Positions 28,376 through 38,296 of a stretch of 64,000 nt of DNA are shown here, in pieces. Position 1 is the first letter of the stretch. Each line of letters opens with the position of its first letter. The position numbers and the translations under genes were made by a program. Below the pieces are notes generated by a model. It made no database searches, was not told the DNA's origin, and worked only from the letters and a program-made list of their open reading frames with translations. The DNA lies in assembly GCA_016432725.1 (NCBI GenBank), contig JACJDG010000003.1:2418001-2482000 (forward strand). Reading direction: 5' to 3'. Source of the stretch: Streptomyces sp. DHE7-1. Its GTDB lineage: Bacteria; Actinomycetota; Actinomycetes; Streptomycetales; Streptomycetaceae.

Positions 28376-29536
28376 TCATCCGGTCGTCAGCGCCGCCCGG
28401 TGGACGGCCGCCGCCAGCCGGCCGTTCTCCGCGGCCGAGCCGCCCGGGTACGCGCACCGGCGCCTGGTGTAGCCGTAGGCGAGGCCGCTGCGGGGATCGG
28501 CGAAGGCCTGGGAGCCGGCGGCGCCGCTGTGGCCGATCGCGCCCGCGCCCAGGAAGGGGTGCCAGGTGTCGGCCGTGTCCTGGAAACCGAGGCCGTACGA
28601 CTTGTGGGCCCGGGCCACCAGGTCGTACCCGGTGGAGTGCGGCTGCCCGAACTCCGCGACCGTGTCCGGCTTCAGCAACGGCGCCCTACCGTCGACCTCG
28701 CTGATCATCGCCGCGTACATCCCGGCCAGACCGCGCGCCGAGGCGACACCGCCCACCGACGCCGGGCCCCGGGCGCGGACCGCGCGCTCGTTCGGCAGCG
28801 ACTCCAGGTCGGTCGGCTCGGCGGCGTGCAGGTTGTAGGCGATCGAGCCGAGGGTGTGCGGCCCGCGCGGCAGCGCTTCGAGCACCGCCCGCTGCTCGGA
28901 GGTGGGCAGCATCGGCAGGGTGGTGCGGAAGCGGCCCTCGCGGGAGACCGGCAGACCCAGGTGGAAGTCCAGCCCGCAGGGGATCCGCACGCGCTCCTCG
29001 TACACCTCCTGGAGGGTGCGCCCGGTCGCGCGGCGGACGACCTCGCCGGTGAGGGCGCCGATCACCAGGGCGTGGTAGCCGAAGGCCGTGCCCGGCCGCC
29101 AGAACGGCCGCTGGTCGGCGAGGCGTTCGGCCAGGGCCCGGTCGTCGGCCAGCTCGGCCGCGCTGAAGCCGGTGTCGGTGCCGATGAGCCCGGCCCGGTG
29201 CGCGAGCAGCTCGCGCAGGGTCAGCGCGCCCTTGCCCTCGGCCCCGAACTCCGGCCAGTAGTAGGTGACCCTGCGGTCCAGCTCCAGCGTGCCGTCCTGC
29301 ACCAGCAGGGCCACGACGAGGTGCGCGGCGCCCTTGGTGGACGAGAACACGCCGTACAGCGCGTCGCCGTCGGCGCCCTCGCCGGCCCACAGGTCGACGA
29401 CCCGCCGGCCGTGCACATGGGCGCACAACTGGCCCTCGTAGTCGTCCCGCTCCTCGGCCACGAAGGCGGCGAACTCCTCGCGCACCGCCTCGTAGCCCTC
29501 GGCGACCGTGCCGTGCACGGTGATTCCCTGCGTCAT
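28376..29536 (-). CDS. Beta-lactamase-family serine hydrolase (EstB-like)
   Basis: A 386-residue class C-type serine hydrolase. The SxxK motif is VFSSTKGAAHLVVALLV, the tyrosine motif FGYHALVIGAL, and GHSGAAGSQAFADP replaces KTG. WAGEGADGDALYGVF precedes the active site as in EstB esterases. No signal peptide is seen. It probably hydrolyses esters; beta-lactam activity is unproven. Confidence 0.88.
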   Translation of the reverse strand: MTQGITVHGTVAEGYEAVREEFAAFVAEERDDYEGQLCAHVHGRRVVDLWAGEGADGDALYGVFSSTKGAAHLVVALLVQDGTLELDRRVTYYWPEFGAEGKGALTLRELLAHRAGLIGTDTGFSAAELADDRALAERLADQRPFWRPGTAFGYHALVIGALTGEVVRRATGRTLQEVYEERVRIPCGLDFHLGLPVSREGRFRTTLPMLPTSEQRAVLEALPRGPHTLGSIAYNLHAAEPTDLESLPNERAVRARGPASVGGVASARGLAGMYAAMISEVDGRAPLLKPDTVAEFGQPHSTGYDLVARAHKSYGLGFQDTADTWHPFLGAGAIGHSGAAGSQAFADPRSGLAYGYTRRRCAYPGGSAAENGRLAAAVHRAALTTG

Positions 29537-29675
29537 CCGCTCTCCTCGGCCGAGCCGCTCGCGCGTCGCTCCCTCTGGTACACACCACCCGCTCCGTCAC
29601 CGGGTGTTCCCGGGATCGGTACGGCGAGGCGTGCCCGTTCGACTCAACCGGGTCGAGCGCGGACCGGTTTCGCCC

Positions 29676-30811
29676 CTAGGTGCACCACCACAGGAACCGG
29701 TTGCACGACCTCGTCGGGGAGGCGGTGGGTGTCGGGTCCGAGGCCGTGGGCCCGGCGGTGGGGGTGGCGGTGGGCTGGGCCGACGGCTGGGCCGGCGGGG
29801 CCGCGGTGGTCGTGCCCGCGCCCGAGGTGGCGGACTGGGCTGCCGTGCCGTCGGCGGCGGGTGACTTGGAAGGCTTGTCCTTCGGGGACTTCGACGCGGA
29901 CGCCGAGGCCGACGGGCCGGTGGAGGACGAGGCGCTCGGTGCCGCCGTGGGGGCGGCGGTGCCGTCGGCGGGAGCCGCCGTGCGGTCCGGGGACGCGGAG
30001 GCGGCTCCGCCGTCGGCCGAGGTGTCCCCGGCCGACGTCGAGGTGTCCCCGCCGAACGGGGCGAAGGGGCGTCCGTGCCGAGTTCGGCGATGCTCAGCGC
30101 GCCTGCGGCCAGCACGAACCCCGTGGCGACCAGCACCGTACGGCGCCGTCTGCGCCGGTGCGCGGCGGCCTTGCGGTCCCGGCGGCTGGCGTCGCCGGGA
30201 CCGCCGGCGGCCTCGCCGGCCACGGCTCCCCCGCGGCCCCGGCCCCGGCCCCGCGACTGACGCCGGGCGGCACGGCCCACGGGCTCGTCGTCGGCCTCGT
30301 GGTCGTCGTACTCGTCTTCATGGTCGCCGTACTCGTCCCGGCCGCGGGCCTCGTCCCGGTCATCGCGGTCGTCACGGCCGGCGTGGTCCTCGTGGGCCCC
30401 GTAGGCGTCGTACCCGTCGTCCCGGGCGCCGTGATCGCCGTGGTCGCGCGCGGTCACCTGCCCGCCGGTGCCGGCGTGGTGACCGGCCCCGCCCTCGTAC
30501 GTGTACGCGTCCGGGACCGCCGTGGCGCCGGACTGCCGCGGTACGCGCACGTCCTGGGCCGGGCCCGGGTGGGTGAAACCGCCGGAGTCCCCCGGCGCGT
30601 AGGGCGCGGGATACCCGCCCTGCCCGGCGTAGGCGTGCCCCGCCGGGGCACCGGTGTGGGCCTCCTGGCCGTACGGGCCCGCCACCGCGCCCGCGTGCCC
30701 GGGCGCGACGAACGCGTCCGCGCGCGGGGCGGAGGGCTGGGCCGGTGCGCCACATCCCGGGCAGGCCAGGGCGCCGTTGAGGTGCCGTTGGCACGGGTGG
30801 CAGAAGTCCAT
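29676..30811 (-). CDS. Zinc-ribbon, single-pass membrane protein with Cys-bounded C-terminus (apparent frameshift)
   Basis: The N-terminus MDFCHPCQRHLNGALACPGC has CxxC pairs typical of a zinc ribbon. A long Gly/His/Asp-rich cytoplasmic segment follows, then a basic patch and one membrane helix (RTVLVATGFVLAAGALSIAE). One base added to the GGGG run at 30066-30069 changes an arginine-rich shadow into a credible Ser/Ala/Thr/Pro extracellular stalk (FAPFGGDTSTSAGDTSADGG onward) ending CNRFLWWCT with a stop at 29676. The rebuilt product is about 378 residues. The function is unknown; a regulatory or cell-wall-associated role is only a guess. Confidence 0.7.
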
Positions 30812-30927
30812 GACGCCGGAAGACTAGATTCCCCGCCGGTCACGTAACCAGGCACCTCTGTGAAGGTTTCGTGCGGGACCGAAAAGGTTCTCGAAAGTCA
30901 TGTCGAAACTGTTACCTGTTCGACCCA

Positions 30928-30996
30928 TTGACACCCCCGCCACGGCGTCCTTACTGTCACGCCAGCATTTCGAACGAGTGACGAAATATCGAACAG
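30928..30996 (+). promoter_or_regulatory. Promoter and operator of the sugar catabolic operon
   Basis: TTGACA (30928-30933), 18 bases and TACTGT (30952-30957) form a good housekeeping promoter. Over the expected start of transcription lies CGAAATATCGAACA (30982-30995), which recurs upstream of the gene at 33288 and of iclR. ATTTCG (30967-30972) and CGAAAT (30982-30987) also form an inverted repeat. A repressor bound here would block initiation. Confidence 0.65.
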
Positions 30997-31013
30997 TCTG
31001 AAGGGCAACTGCC

Positions 31014-32170
31014 GTGCGCATCACCGGAATCAGCACGCACGTGGTCGGGACACCGTGGCGCAACCTGACCTACGTCCAGGTGCACACCGACGAGGGAATC
31101 ACGGGAGTCGGCGAGACCCGGATGCTGGGCCACACCGACGCGCTGATCGGCTATCTGCGCGAGGCGGAGGCCAACCACATCCTCGGATCGGACCCGTTCG
31201 CCGCCGAGGACCTGGTGCGGCGGATGAAGTACGGCGACTACGGGCGGGCCGGCGAGATCGTCATGTCCGGCATCGCGGTGGTCGAGATGGCCTGCTGGGA
31301 CATCAAGGGCAAGGCGCTCGGCGTGCCGGTGTGGCAGCTGCTGGGCGGCAAGGTCACCGACCGGGTCAAGGCGTACGCCAACGGCTGGTACACCACCGAG
31401 CGGACGCCGGAGGCGTACCACAAGGCCGCCCAGGGGTCATGGAGCGCGGCTACAAGGCGCTGAAGATCGATCCCTTCGGCACAGGTCACTTCGAGCTGGA
31501 CCACGAGCGGACCCTGTACGCGGTCTCCCTCATCGAGGCCGTGCGGGACGCCATCGGACCGGACGCCGAGCTGATGCTGGAGATGCACGGCCGCTTCTCC
31601 CCGGCCACCGCCGTCCGGCTGGCGAAGGAGATGGCGCGCTTCGAGCCGGCCTGGCTGGAGGAGCCGTGCCCGCCGGAGAACCTGAAGGCGCTGGAGAAGG
31701 TGGCCGCCAAGACGGACATCCCGGTCGCCACCGGTGAGCGCATCCACGACCGCATCGAGTTCCGCGAGCTCTTCGACAGCCAGTGCGTCGACATCATCCA
31801 GCCCGACGTCGGCCACATCGGCGGCATCTGGGAGACCCGGAAGCTGGCCGCCACCGCCGAGACCCACTACATGCTCGTCGCCCCGCACAACGTGGGCGGG
31901 TCGGTGCTGACCGCCGCCTCGCTCCAGGTCGGCTTCACCTCCCCGAACTTCAAGATTTTGGAGCACTTCAACGACTTCGCCGACGCGGACATCAAGAAGG
32001 TGGTCAAGGGCGCCCCGGAGGTCGTGGACGGCTACTTCCACCTCTCCGACCGGCCCGGCCTCGGCGTCGAGCTGGACACCGACGCGGCCGCCGAGTTCCC
32101 GCAGCAGCAGGCCCGGTTCGACCTGTGGGCCGAGGGCTGGGAGCAGCGCAGGCCGAAGGACACGAAGTGA
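31014..32170 (+). CDS. Enolase-superfamily sugar acid dehydratase, galactonate dehydratase-like (apparent frameshift)
   Basis: A product of about 386 residues from GTG 31014, with AAGGG upstream. The N-terminal capping domain (TYVQVHTDEGITGVGETRML) leads to a barrel with EMHGRFSPATAVRLAKEM, WLEEPCPPEN, ATGERIHDR and PDVGHIGGI, which supply the metal-binding acids and catalytic residues of the MR/MLE family. The frame breaks at GGGG 31433-31436; one G restores KAAQGVMERGYKALKIDPFG. The family dehydrates aldonic acids such as galactonate to 2-keto-3-deoxy acids. Its stop overlaps the start of the zinc dehydrogenase. The substrate is not certain. Confidence 0.85.
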
Positions 32171-33180
32171 CCGCGCCGGGCGCGCAGGTCCTGATCGAGG
32201 CGCCCGGCGTCCACCGGGTCGAGGAGCACACGCCCCGGCGGCCCGGTCCCGGCGAGGCGCTCGTCGCCGTCCACGCGGTGGGCATCTGCGGCAGCGACCG
32301 CGAGGTGTACCAGGGCAACCGGCCCGCAGGGTACGTCCGTTACCCGCTCACGCCTGGCCACGAGTGGTCCGGGACGGTGCGGTCGGTGGGCGCCGGGGTG
32401 CCGGACGGCCTGGTCGGCCGCAAGGTCGTCGGTGAGGGCTTTCGCAACTGCCAGGTGTGCGACCGCTGCCACGCGGGCGAGACGACGCTGTGCACGGCCG
32501 GGTACGAGGAGACCGGGTTCACCCGGCCGGGCGCCATGGCGGCCACCCTCACCCTGCCGGCCCGGCTGCTGCACCCGCTGCCGGACGACGCCGACCTCAC
32601 CGCGGCCGCCCTGCTGGAGCCGGCCGCCTGCGTCGCGGCCGCCGCGCTGAAGGCCCGGGCCCTGCCCGGTGAGCGGGTCGCGGTGGTCGGCACGGGCACG
32701 CTCGGGATGTTCGCGGTGCAGTTCCTCAAGGCCGTCTCGCCGGCGGAACTGCTGGTCGTGGGCACCGGGAACGACCGGGAGGCGCTGTCCCGGCGGTTCG
32801 GGGCGAGCGACTTCCGGCTGAAGGACCAGCCGCTGCCCGCCGACTTCGACGTCGTGATCGAGACCGCCGGGTCCGCGTCCGCCGCGGGCACCGCGGCCGC
32901 GCTGCTCAGGCGCGGCGGACGACTGGTCCTGACGGGCATCCCGGCGCCGGGCGCGGACGGGCTCGACCCGACCGATCTGGTCGTACGGCAGTTGGAGGTG
33001 CACACCGTCTTCGGGGCGCCGCCGGACGCCTGGGCGCACGCCGTGCGGGTCTTCGGCGCCGGCCTGCTCGACCCGCTGCCCCTGGTCACCCACGAGCTGC
33101 CGCTGACCGAGTTCCCGCAGGCCATCGAGCTGGTGGGGGCCGGTGATCCGAAGGTGGGCAAGGTGCTGCTCCGCCCCTGA
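32167..33180 (+). CDS. Zinc-dependent sugar/polyol dehydrogenase (MDR family)
   Basis: The product is 337 residues and the start GTGA overlaps the previous stop. Catalytic zinc ligands are in GICGSDREV and TPGHEWSG. Structural zinc cysteines are in NCQVCDRCHAGETTLC. The Rossmann motif is VAVVGTGTLGMFAVQFLKAV. It probably oxidises an aldose or polyol with NAD(P)+ as the first step before a lactonase and the upstream dehydratase. A strong terminator follows. Confidence 0.87.
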   Translation: MTAPGAQVLIEAPGVHRVEEHTPRRPGPGEALVAVHAVGICGSDREVYQGNRPAGYVRYPLTPGHEWSGTVRSVGAGVPDGLVGRKVVGEGFRNCQVCDRCHAGETTLCTAGYEETGFTRPGAMAATLTLPARLLHPLPDDADLTAAALLEPAACVAAAALKARALPGERVAVVGTGTLGMFAVQFLKAVSPAELLVVGTGNDREALSRRFGASDFRLKDQPLPADFDVVIETAGSASAAGTAAALLRRGGRLVLTGIPAPGADGLDPTDLVVRQLEVHTVFGAPPDAWAHAVRVFGAGLLDPLPLVTHELPLTEFPQAIELVGAGDPKVGKVLLRP

Positions 33181-33182
33181 CC

Positions 33183-33233
33183 GTACGCCGGCCGGGGCGT
33201 GACCCGACGGTGCCCCGGCCGGCGTACCGCCTT
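33183..33233 (+). terminator. Terminator after the zinc dehydrogenase
   Basis: GTACGCCGGCCGGGGC and GCCCCGGCCGGCGTAC are perfect 16-base arms around a 13-base loop, followed by CCGCCTTTTCG. It ends the first catabolic operon and makes the genes from 33288 a separate transcription unit with its own operator. Confidence 0.8.
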
Positions 33234-33260
33234 TTCGTGCCCAGAGCCGCGAACCTTGTC

Positions 33261-33274
33261 CGAAATACCGAACA
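33261..33274 (+). promoter_or_regulatory. Second copy of the sugar-regulon motif
   Basis: CGAAATACCGAACA matches the site at 30982-30995 in 13 of 14 bases and the iclR-upstream site (minus strand 49335-49348) in 11 of 14. It ends 13 bases before the GTG at 33288, a position fit for repression. Confidence 0.6.
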
Positions 33275-33287
33275 CGAAGGACAGCTA

Positions 33288-34255
33288 GTGACCGACGCTT
33301 CCGCTCCGGCAGCCCGCAGGCCCGGCGAGCAGGTGCTCGCCGCACTCGGCCTGGACGCGCCCGCCCTCGACCCCGCCGACACCTCCGCCCACGGTTTCCC
33401 GGGCGGCGGCCGCTGGCGCACCGAGATTCCCTCCTGCGAGGGTCCCGAAGCACTGGCGGTCGTGCTGAAGGAGGCCTCGCGCCTCGATGTGCCGATCCAC
33501 CGGATCAGCCAGGGCAGCGGCGTGTGGATGCTCACCGACGCCGAGATCACCGAGATGGTCGAGGCGACCGCCGAACGGGACATCGAGCTGTGCCTGTTCA
33601 CCGGCCCGCGCGGCACCTGGGACATCGGCGGCTCGGTGCGCTCCGACTCACGGGGGCCGGACTGCGCGCCCGGGGCCACGACGCCGTCGCCGGCTGCGTC
33701 GAGGACGCCGTCCGCGCCACCGGACTGGGCGTCAAGTGCCTGCTGGTCGCCGACGAGGGCGTGCTGTGGACGCTGCACCGGGCGCGTACCGCCGGGATCA
33801 TCCCGGCCGACACCACCCTGAAGGTCTCCGCGCTGATCGGCCCGGTCAACCCGGCCTCGTACGCGGTCTACGAGCGGCTCGGCGCCGACTCCGTCAACGT
33901 GCCCAGCGACCTGACGCCGGCCCACCTCACCGAGATCCGCCGGGTCTCCGGCGCCCCCATGGACATGTACATCGAGGCCCCCGACGACCTCGGTGGCTAC
34001 GTGCGGATGTACGAGGTCGCCGAGCTGATCCGGCGCGGCGCACCGCTCTACCTGAAGTTCGGCCTGTCCAAGGCTCCCGGCATCTACCCGTGGGGCACCC
34101 ACCTGCGGGACGTGACCCTGGACACCGCCCGGGAGCGGGTGCGGCGCGGCCGGCTCGCCCTGGACCTGCTCGCCCGGCACGGCGCGGACGGCGGCATGGC
34201 GCCGCTCGGCTCCCGGCTGCCCGGCACGCTGCACCGCTTCCCCAGCACCGTGTGA
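33288..34255 (+). CDS. Uncharacterised barrel-like protein of the sugar operon (apparent frameshift)
   Basis: A product of about 322 residues from GTG 33288. The frame breaks at GGGGG 33652-33656; one G gives [20 protein letters not shown]. Alternating hydrophobic strands and helices ([75 protein letters not shown]) suggest a TIM barrel, with acidic and histidine residues at strand ends. It distantly resembles U32-peptidase-like proteins, but I do not recognise a defined family. It heads the operon with the ChvE-GguAB importer, so it probably handles the imported sugar or its acid, perhaps as an aldolase or isomerase. Confidence 0.6.
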
Positions 34256-34293
34256 CCCCATCCCGACGACGAGAAGAACCAGGACGGATCATC

Positions 34294-35403
34294 ATGCTCA
34301 ACCGCAGAGCCGCACTCGCCACGATGGCCACGGCAGCCTCGCTCGCCCTCACCCTGACCGCCTGCGGCCAGGACAGCGAGGGCGGCAGCGACGCCAAGGG
34401 CGGGGACGCCAAGGGCGGCACGATCGGCATCGCGATGCCGACCAAGTCGTCCGAGCGCTGGATCGCCGACGGCAAGAACGTCGAGAAGAACCTCCAGGCC
34501 AAGGGCTACAAGACCAAGCTGGTCTACGGCGAGGACGACCCGGACACCCAGGTCTCGCAGATCGAGAACCTGATCACGCAGGGCGTGAAGGGCCTGATCG
34601 TCGCGGCGATCGACAACAAGTCGCTGAACAACGTGCTCCAGGAGGCCGCGGACGCCCACATCCCGGTCATCGCCTACGACCGTCTGATCCTCGGCACCAA
34701 GAACGTCGACTACTACGCCTCGTTCGACAACGAGAAGGTCGGCAAGCTGCAGGGCCAGTACATCGTGGACCGGCTCGGGCTGGGCAAGGGCAAGAAGGGC
34801 CCGTTCAACCTCGAACTGTTCGCCGGCTCCAACGACGACAACAACACCAAGTACTTCTTCGGCGGCGCGATGAGCGTGCTCCAGCCGTACATCGGCAAGA
34901 AGCAGCTGGTGGTCCGCTCCGGGCAGACCGCGCTCAACAAGGTCACCACCCTGCGCTGGGACGGCACGACCGCGCAGAAGCGCATGGAGGACATCCTCAC
35001 CTCCTCCTACAAGAGCGGCCGGGTCGACGCGGTGCTCTCGCCCTACGACGGCATCTCCATCGGCATCCTGTCGGCCCTGAAGTCGGACGGCTACGGCTCC
35101 GGCAGCAAGGCGCTGCCCGTCATCACCGGCCAGGACGCCGAGCTGGCCTCGGTGAAGTCGATCATCTCCGGCCAGCAGACGCAGACCGTCTACAAGGACA
35201 CCCGGCAGCTCGCCAAGGTCGCGGCCACCATGGTCGACGACGTCCTGCAGGGCAAGAAGCCGCAGGTCAACGACGTCAAGACCTACGACAACGGCAGCAA
35301 GGTCGTGCCCGCCTACCTGCTCCAGCCGGTCAGCGTCGACAAGTCCAACTACAAGCAGGTCCTGGTCGACGGCGGCTACTACACCGAGTCCGAGCTGAAG
35401 TAA
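34294..35403 (+). CDS. chvE: Sugar ABC transporter substrate-binding lipoprotein, ChvE-type
   Basis: The product is 369 residues. The lipoprotein signal [20 protein letters not shown] ends in lipobox LTAC. The mature protein is a periplasmic-binding type I (ribose/galactose) fold: [67 protein letters not shown] and [10 protein letters not shown]. The long form with DDNN matches the ChvE/XylF-like group that binds xylose, arabinose, galactose or glucose. It is followed by its ATPase and permease. Confidence 0.93.
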   Translation: MLNRRAALATMATAASLALTLTACGQDSEGGSDAKGGDAKGGTIGIAMPTKSSERWIADGKNVEKNLQAKGYKTKLVYGEDDPDTQVSQIENLITQGVKGLIVAAIDNKSLNNVLQEAADAHIPVIAYDRLILGTKNVDYYASFDNEKVGKLQGQYIVDRLGLGKGKKGPFNLELFAGSNDDNNTKYFFGGAMSVLQPYIGKKQLVVRSGQTALNKVTTLRWDGTTAQKRMEDILTSSYKSGRVDAVLSPYDGISIGILSALKSDGYGSGSKALPVITGQDAELASVKSIISGQQTQTVYKDTRQLAKVAATMVDDVLQGKKPQVNDVKTYDNGSKVVPAYLLQPVSVDKSNYKQVLVDGGYYTESELK

Positions 35404-35437
35404 CCCGCCCGCTACCTACGGATTGGAAGGCACGACC

Positions 35438-36997
35438 ATGGCGGGACCCGTCCTGGAAATGCGCTCGATCGTCAAGACCTTTCCCGGTGTGAAGGCGCTG
35501 TCGGACGTCACCCTGGCCGTCCGGCAGGGCGAGGTCCACGCCATCTGCGGGGAGAACGGCGCCGGCAAGTCGACCCTGATGAAGGTGCTCTCCGGCGTCC
35601 ACCCGTACGGAAGTTACGAGGGAGACGTCCTCTTCGAGTCGGAGGTCTGCCGGTTCAAGGACATCCGGGCCAGCGAGCAGCACGGCATCGCCATCATCCA
35701 CCAGGAACTGGCGCTGGTGCCGTACCTCTCCATCGCGGAGAACCTCTTCCTCGGCAACGAGCACGCCAGGCGCGGGCTCATCGACTGGAACGAGACCCTG
35801 CGGCACGCCACCGAGCTGCTGCGCCGGGTGGGCCTGGACGAGCACCCGGAGACCCGCGTCGTCGACATCGGCGTCGGCAAGCAGCAGCTCGTGGAGATCG
35901 CCAAGGCGCTGTCGAAGCAGGTGAAGCTGCTCATCCTGGACGAGCCGACCGCCGCACTGAACGACGAGGACAGCGGCAAACTCCTCGATCTCATCCTGGA
36001 GTTGAAGAAGCAGGGCATCACCTCGATCATCATCTCCCACAAGCTCAACGAGATCCGCCGGGTCGCCGACTCGGTGACGATCATCCGGGACGGCCGGTCC
36101 ATCGAGACCCTGGACGTGAAGGCGCCGGAGACCACCGAGGAGCGGATCATCGCGGGCATGGTCGGCCGCGACCTCGACCACCGCTTCCCGGAGCGCACCC
36201 CGCACCAAGCCGAGGAGGGCGCGGCACCGGCGCTGGAGATCCGCGGCTGGACCGTGCACCACCCGATCGACCAGCAGCGCAAGGTCGTGGACGACGTCTC
36301 GCTCGAGGTGCGCCGCGGGGAGATCGTCGGCATCGCGGGCCTGATGGGCGCGGGCCGCACCGAACTGGCGATGAGCGTCTTCGGGCGCGCCTACGGCCGG
36401 TACGCGGGCGGCACGGTCCTGAAGGACGGCAGGGAGATCCGCACCAAGTCCGTCGCGGAGGCGGTCGGGCACGGGATCGCGTACGTCACCGAGGACCGCA
36501 AGCACTACGGCCTGAACCTCATCGACACCATCAACCGCAACATCTCGCTGACCGCCCTGGCCAAGGTGGCCAAGCGGGGCATCGTCGACGAGCACGAGGA
36601 GCGGCAGGTCTCCGAGGGCTTCCGCAGGACGATGAACATCAAGGCGCCGACCGTGTTCGAGCCCGTGGGCAAGCTGTCGGGCGGCAACCAGCAGAAGGTC
36701 GTCCTCAGCAAGTGGATCTTCGCCGGCCCCGATGTGCTGATCCTCGACGAACCGACCCGCGGCATCGACGTGGGCGCCAAGTACGAGATCTACACGGTGA
36801 TCGACCAGCTCGCCGCCCAGGGCAAGGCGGTGGTCTTCATCTCCTCCGAGCTGCCCGAACTGCTCGGCATGTGCGACCGCATCTACACGATGGCCGCCGG
36901 GCGGCTGACCGGTGAGGTGCCGCGGGCCGAGGCCACGCAGGAAGTTCTGATGCGCCATATGACGAAAGACACGCAGGACCAAGAGGTGACGCGATGA
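35438..36997 (+). CDS. gguA: Sugar ABC transporter ATP-binding protein (GguA/XylG-type)
   Basis: A 519-residue duplicated ATPase. ATG 35438 is preferred over 35423 because GGAAGG precedes it. The first domain has Walker [10 protein letters not shown] and Walker [13 protein letters not shown]; the second has a degenerate Walker A (GLMGAGRTE), the signature [14 protein letters not shown] and [12 protein letters not shown]. This asymmetry is normal for carbohydrate importers of the CUT2 class. Its end overlaps the permease start. Confidence 0.95.
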   Translation: MAGPVLEMRSIVKTFPGVKALSDVTLAVRQGEVHAICGENGAGKSTLMKVLSGVHPYGSYEGDVLFESEVCRFKDIRASEQHGIAIIHQELALVPYLSIAENLFLGNEHARRGLIDWNETLRHATELLRRVGLDEHPETRVVDIGVGKQQLVEIAKALSKQVKLLILDEPTAALNDEDSGKLLDLILELKKQGITSIIISHKLNEIRRVADSVTIIRDGRSIETLDVKAPETTEERIIAGMVGRDLDHRFPERTPHQAEEGAAPALEIRGWTVHHPIDQQRKVVDDVSLEVRRGEIVGIAGLMGAGRTELAMSVFGRAYGRYAGGTVLKDGREIRTKSVAEAVGHGIAYVTEDRKHYGLNLIDTINRNISLTALAKVAKRGIVDEHEERQVSEGFRRTMNIKAPTVFEPVGKLSGGNQQKVVLSKWIFAGPDVLILDEPTRGIDVGAKYEIYTVIDQLAAQGKAVVFISSELPELLGMCDRIYTMAAGRLTGEVPRAEATQEVLMRHMTKDTQDQEVTR

Positions 36998-38238
36998 GCA
37001 CGGATGTGACCGCCAAGAGCCCGGCCCCCGCGCCACCGGGCGGGGGCGGAGCGGCCGCCGGCAAGGGGCTGCTCCAGGTGATGCTGGACGGCCTGCGCCG
37101 CAACATGCGCCAGTACGGCATGCTGATCGCGCTCGGCCTGATCGTGGTCCTCTTCGCCGTCTGGACGGACGGGGACCTGCTGCTGCCCCGCAACGTCTCC
37201 AACCTGGTGCTGCAGAACAGCTACATCCTGGTCCTCGCGATCGGCATGATGCTGGTGATCATCGCCGGGCACATCGACCTGTCGGTCGGCTCGCTGACCG
37301 CGTTCGTCGGCGCCTTCGCGGCGGTGCTCACCGTCCAGCACGGCGTCTCCTGGCCGATCGCGCTGGTGCTGTGCCTGCTGGTGGGCGCGGCGGCCGGCTC
37401 GGTCCAGGGCTATCTCATCGCCTATCTGGGCATACCGTCCTTCATCGTCACCCTCGCCGGGATGCTGCTGTTCCGCGGTCTGACGGAGATCCTGCTCAAG
37501 GGCCAGACCCTCGGCCCGTTCCCCGACGGGCTGCAGAAGCTCGGCAACGGCTTCCTGCCGGAGACCGGCCCGAACACCAACTACCACAACCTCACCCTGC
37601 TGCTCGGCCTCGTGCTGATCGCGGCCGTGGTGTGGCAGGAGGTCCGGGACCGGCGCCGGCAGCAGGAGTTCGCGCTGGAGGTGCTGCCCACCCGGCTGTT
37701 CCTGCTCAAGCTGACCGCCCTGGTCGCCGCGATCCTGGTGCTCACCCTGCTGCTCGCCAGCTACAAGGGCGCCCCGATCGTGCTGATCATCCTCGGCGCG
37801 CTGGTCGTGGGCTACGGCTACGTCATGCGCAACGCGGTGTTCGGCCGTCACATCTACGCGATCGGCGGCAACCTGCCGGCGGCCAAGCTGTCCGGCGTGA
37901 AGGACAAGAAGGTCACCTTCCTGGTCTTCCTGAACATGGGCGTGCTCGCGGCCCTGGCGGGTCTGGTGGTCGCCGCCCGGCTGAACGCGGCCTCGCCGAA
38001 GGCGGGCGTCAACTTCGAACTCGAGGCGATCGCCTCGTCGTTCATCGGCGGCGCGTCCATGAGCGGCGGTGTCGGCACCGTCCTCGGCGCCATCATCGGC
38101 GGTCTCGTCCTCGGCGTGCTGAACAACGGCATGAACCTCCTGAGCGTCGGCACCGACTGGCAGCAGGTCATCAAGGGCCTGGCCCTGCTGTTGGCGGTCG
38201 GGTTCGACGTCTGGAACAAGCGCAAGTCCGGTTCGTAA
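36994..38238 (+). CDS. gguB: Sugar ABC transporter permease (GguB/XylH-type)
   Basis: A 414-residue CUT2 permease whose ATGA overlaps the ATPase stop. It has about ten membrane segments; [20 protein letters not shown] and [20 protein letters not shown] are family blocks, and [20 protein letters not shown] and [20 protein letters not shown] mark the C-terminal half. It forms the membrane channel for ChvE-bound sugar. A terminator follows. Confidence 0.95.
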   Translation: MSTDVTAKSPAPAPPGGGGAAAGKGLLQVMLDGLRRNMRQYGMLIALGLIVVLFAVWTDGDLLLPRNVSNLVLQNSYILVLAIGMMLVIIAGHIDLSVGSLTAFVGAFAAVLTVQHGVSWPIALVLCLLVGAAAGSVQGYLIAYLGIPSFIVTLAGMLLFRGLTEILLKGQTLGPFPDGLQKLGNGFLPETGPNTNYHNLTLLLGLVLIAAVVWQEVRDRRRQQEFALEVLPTRLFLLKLTALVAAILVLTLLLASYKGAPIVLIILGALVVGYGYVMRNAVFGRHIYAIGGNLPAAKLSGVKDKKVTFLVFLNMGVLAALAGLVVAARLNAASPKAGVNFELEAIASSFIGGASMSGGVGTVLGAIIGGLVLGVLNNGMNLLSVGTDWQQVIKGLALLLAVGFDVWNKRKSGS

Positions 38239-38246
38239 GTCAGCTC

Positions 38247-38282
38247 GGGCCCCGCCGGTTCACCGGCGGGGCCCCTTCCTTT
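38247..38282 (+). terminator. Terminator after the sugar importer
   Basis: GGGCCCCGCCGG-TTCA-CCGGCGGGGCCC is a perfect 12-bp stem with a 4-base loop followed by CTTCCTTTC, 9 bases after the permease stop. The exported epimerase starts 15 bases further on, so some read-through is likely. Confidence 0.85.
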
Positions 38283-38296
38283 CACGGGAGCCGCAA

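Noticed and set aside
28376..29536. Antibiotic-resistance beta-lactamase
   Set aside because: No signal peptide and no KTG box; EstB-like esterase features fit better. The same holds for 15871-16692.
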